Assembly (NCBI GenBank): GCA_007125255.1 | Contig: SLDM01000081.1 | Location: forward strand, 1-8,585 | Direction: 5' to 3' | Source of the DNA: Phycisphaerales bacterium | GTDB taxonomy: Bacteria; Planctomycetota; Phycisphaerae; Phycisphaerales; SM1A02 | DNA length: 8,585 nt | Shown: positions 7,024 to 8,585 of the stretch, in pieces | How positions within the stretch are numbered: the stretch's first letter is position 1 | How the letters are laid out: every line of letters starts with the position of its first letter | Program-made: the position numbers and the translations under genes | The notes under the pieces: generated by a model | Database searches by the model: none | Told to the model about the DNA's origin: nothing | Seen by the model: only the letters and a program-made list of their open reading frames with translations

Positions 7024-8554
7024 CGCCAGGGCCATGACCAAGATGCCGGGGACGGGCGGACGGTGGACGGGGGGGCTGCGGGCAGCCCTGCTTCGGGGGA
7101 CCCTTTTCGGGGTCCTCTGCGGGGCCGGCGTGATGACCGGCTGCGAAACGACCGGCGTGGAGCCGCTCACCCACGACCGGGATCCCGCGCTGCGGGCCGC
7201 CGGAGGGTTGACGCCCGAGCAGCGGGCCGCGGCCGCCGAACGGGAGCGCCAGCTGTCCCAGAGCCAATCCCAGCGGGAAACCCAGCAGCAGCCCGGTCAG
7301 GAACGGGCTGAACGGGAAAGGGCCGAACGGGAAGGCGCCGAGCGGCGGCGCGAAGCCCGCGGCGAGCGGCCCACGCCGGTTCGAACCGCCCCGCGTGACT
7401 CCGAGGCCGATCGTCGTGATCGCGAGCGCGAAGCCCGAGCCGAGGCGGAGCGCGAAGCGTCGGTGGAGATCGACCCGGCCCGGGCGGAGGAACCACCGCA
7501 GGCGATCGGGTCGGTCCGGGCGATGCGGGTACGGGCGAACCTGCTGCCGCGCGGCTCGGTCCCCTACGACAACCTCTCCCTCCCGCTGGTGAGCCCGTGC
7601 GGCACGTACATCGCCACGCAGACCGGCATCCCACCGACTTGGCATACCTTGATCGCCAGCCCCGATGCCGAACCGCCCTTCGGCACCGATATCGATATCT
7701 TTGAACTCGACCTGGAATCGCGCACCGCTGAGTACGTCGCCACCGTCGAAACCGACGCGCTGCTCGGCCGGTCGGTCAACGACCGGGGGTTTCTGATCGA
7801 ATCGCCCCGCGACGACGGCAGCCGCTGGCTCGGGTTCGTGGACTGGGTGGATGGTGAGATCACCTGGCTGATCCAGGACGATGCGGTCAACGCCTTCGCC
7901 GTCCTCGGCGCGGACGGGCGGATCGCGTGGTCGCGCCGGAGTGCCTACAGCGAGATCTTTGAACTGGTCATCTGGGATGGCCGGCAGGAACTCGTCCTCA
8001 GCGATGATGACAACCTCGACTGGGTCATGCCCACCTGGGCGCCGACCGGTAACGGCCTGTTCGTGATCACGGTCAGCGAATCGGGCCGGATGAACTTCGT
8101 CTACGGCGTGGGCAGCGATGCCGCTTCCTTCCGCCAGACCCGGCAGCAGCTCAACCTGGTCCGGGAAGGAAACATCTTCGGGGCGTACCAGGCCATGAAC
8201 GGCCAGGTCACCTCGCCGGACCTCTTCGCGTCCACGCGCGATCACATCAGTTTCTTCCATCCCGGCGCGGGGCGGGCGTGCGTGTGGAGGCCGCTGGAGC
8301 GTCGCGGCGAGGAGTTGATCGTGCTGATGCGGGGTTCCATCTTCGCGCTGCTGGAGTCGGCCGACCACGCCGCGGTCACCACCGAGAGCGGTCTTTACCG
8401 GCAGAACCTCAACGATCCCGACGATCGGGCGGAGATGGTTCGCGGCACGCTCCTGCCCCGACTGACCTACGGAGAGCTCTGGCCCTACCTCCTGCTCGCC
8501 CCCGGCGACGACACCATCGGCCTCACGAGTATGCGATTGCTGCCTCGGGATTAG
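7016..8554 (+). CDS. Lipoprotein with charged stalk and beta-propeller-like domain, coupled to the secretin
   Basis: A 512-residue protein that I do not recognise as a named family. The N-terminus has arginines, a hydrophobic stretch LFGVLCGAGVMTGC and a lipobox-like end with Cys43 as the probable lipidation site; Glu follows, so outer-membrane sorting is plausible by the enterobacterial rule. Residues about 60-160 are an Ala/Glu/Arg/Gln-rich lysine-free stretch, probably a helix or disordered stalk, with ERAERE-type repeats. Residues about 180-510 look like a beta-propeller: SPCGTYIATQTG near 199 and MPTWAPTGNGLFVITVSESG near 339 match the 'SPDG-x-x-I-a' PD40 blades of TolB-like proteins. 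The ATG at 7016 overlaps the secretin stop by 8 bases and has no good ribosome-binding site, so it may depend on coupling; ATGs at 7034 and 7043 are alternatives. It may serve as a secretin partner or pilotin-like anchor, but this rests on position alone. Confidence 0.65.
   Translation: MSNARAMTKMPGTGGRWTGGLRAALLRGTLFGVLCGAGVMTGCETTGVEPLTHDRDPALRAAGGLTPEQRAAAAERERQLSQSQSQRETQQQPGQERAERERAEREGAERRREARGERPTPVRTAPRDSEADRRDREREARAEAEREASVEIDPARAEEPPQAIGSVRAMRVRANLLPRGSVPYDNLSLPLVSPCGTYIATQTGIPPTWHTLIASPDAEPPFGTDIDIFELDLESRTAEYVATVETDALLGRSVNDRGFLIESPRDDGSRWLGFVDWVDGEITWLIQDDAVNAFAVLGADGRIAWSRRSAYSEIFELVIWDGRQELVLSDDDNLDWVMPTWAPTGNGLFVITVSESGRMNFVYGVGSDAASFRQTRQQLNLVREGNIFGAYQAMNGQVTSPDLFASTRDHISFFHPGAGRACVWRPLERRGEELIVLMRGSIFALLESADHAAVTTESGLYRQNLNDPDDRAEMVRGTLLPRLTYGELWPYLLLAPGDDTIGLTSMRLLPRD
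7301..7331 (+). repeat. Short GAACGGG repeats in the lipoprotein stalk
   Basis: GAACGGG occurs at 7301, 7310 and 7325, with a further copy at 7238. The spacings are multiples of three (9, 15 and 63 bases), so the copies read in the same frame and encode Glu-Arg units of the charged stalk. Confidence 0.5.
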
Positions 8555-8567
8555 GCACGGAGGGGGA

Positions 8568-8585
8568 GTGACGAAGGGGTGGGCG
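8568..8585 (+). CDS. Possible start of a further gene, cut by the window end
   Basis: A purine-rich stretch, GGAGGGGGA at 8559-8567, runs into a GTG at 8568 followed by open codons to the window end (MTKGWA). It begins 13 bases after the lipoprotein stop, so it would be the next operon member. The spacing from the GGAGG core is short and only six codons are visible, so the call is tentative. Confidence 0.3.

Noticed and set aside
6938..8368. Long open frame on the minus strand opposite the lipoprotein
   Set aside because: No motif is seen, and the + strand frame has a lipobox, propeller-like motifs and coupling to the secretin.

Overview
The window is GC-rich (roughly two thirds G+C). It carries one block of envelope-machinery genes, all on the + strand and tightly spaced. 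Together they encode the inner-membrane assembly platform and outer-membrane secretin of a type II secretion / type IV pilus-like machine. The hybrid T2SS/T4P architecture, the Arg/Pro/Gly-rich low-complexity segments and the odd domain combinations suggest a planctomycete, perhaps Phycisphaerae. This is inference: the window holds no rRNA or other marker gene.

Layout. Positions 1-541: 3' end of a GspK-like minor pseudopilin, cut by the window edge. 568-2517: a large GspL-like protein with a PilM/GspL-like cytoplasmic part, one membrane helix, a PilN-like periplasmic part, and then a disordered segment and a C-terminal helical segment that the usual families lack. 2514-3125: a GspM/PilO-like protein, with its ATG overlapping the previous stop. 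3125-4015: a GspC/PilP-like protein with a TonB-like proline linker and a lysine-free, Arg-rich tail, again overlapping by one base. 4016-4317: the only non-coding stretch, about 300 bases, with a weak terminator candidate, a 10-bp tandem repeat and alternative hairpins. 4318-7023: a 901-residue secretin with a signal peptide, an N0 domain, apparently four N1-type ring modules and a canonical secretin core. 7016-8554: a lipoprotein that overlaps the secretin gene by 8 bases, with a charged lysine-free stalk and a C-terminal beta-propeller-like domain. 8555-8585: possibly the ribosome-binding site and first codons of a further gene.

Working together. The K-like pseudopilin would cap a pseudopilus. 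The L-, M- and C-like proteins form the inner-membrane platform and periplasmic bridge. The secretin forms the outer-membrane channel, and the co-translated lipoprotein is an unassigned candidate accessory or pilotin-like partner. The order L(M+N)-M(O)-C(P)-D(Q) copies the pilMNOPQ order of type IV pilus operons, while the presence of K and the style of L point to T2SS. No assembly ATPase, platform protein (GspF/PilC) or major pseudopilin lies in the window.

The most interesting points are the extra secretin ring module, the L-like fusion with its added C-terminus, the disordered Arg-rich appendages on most components, and the propeller lipoprotein coupled to the secretin.
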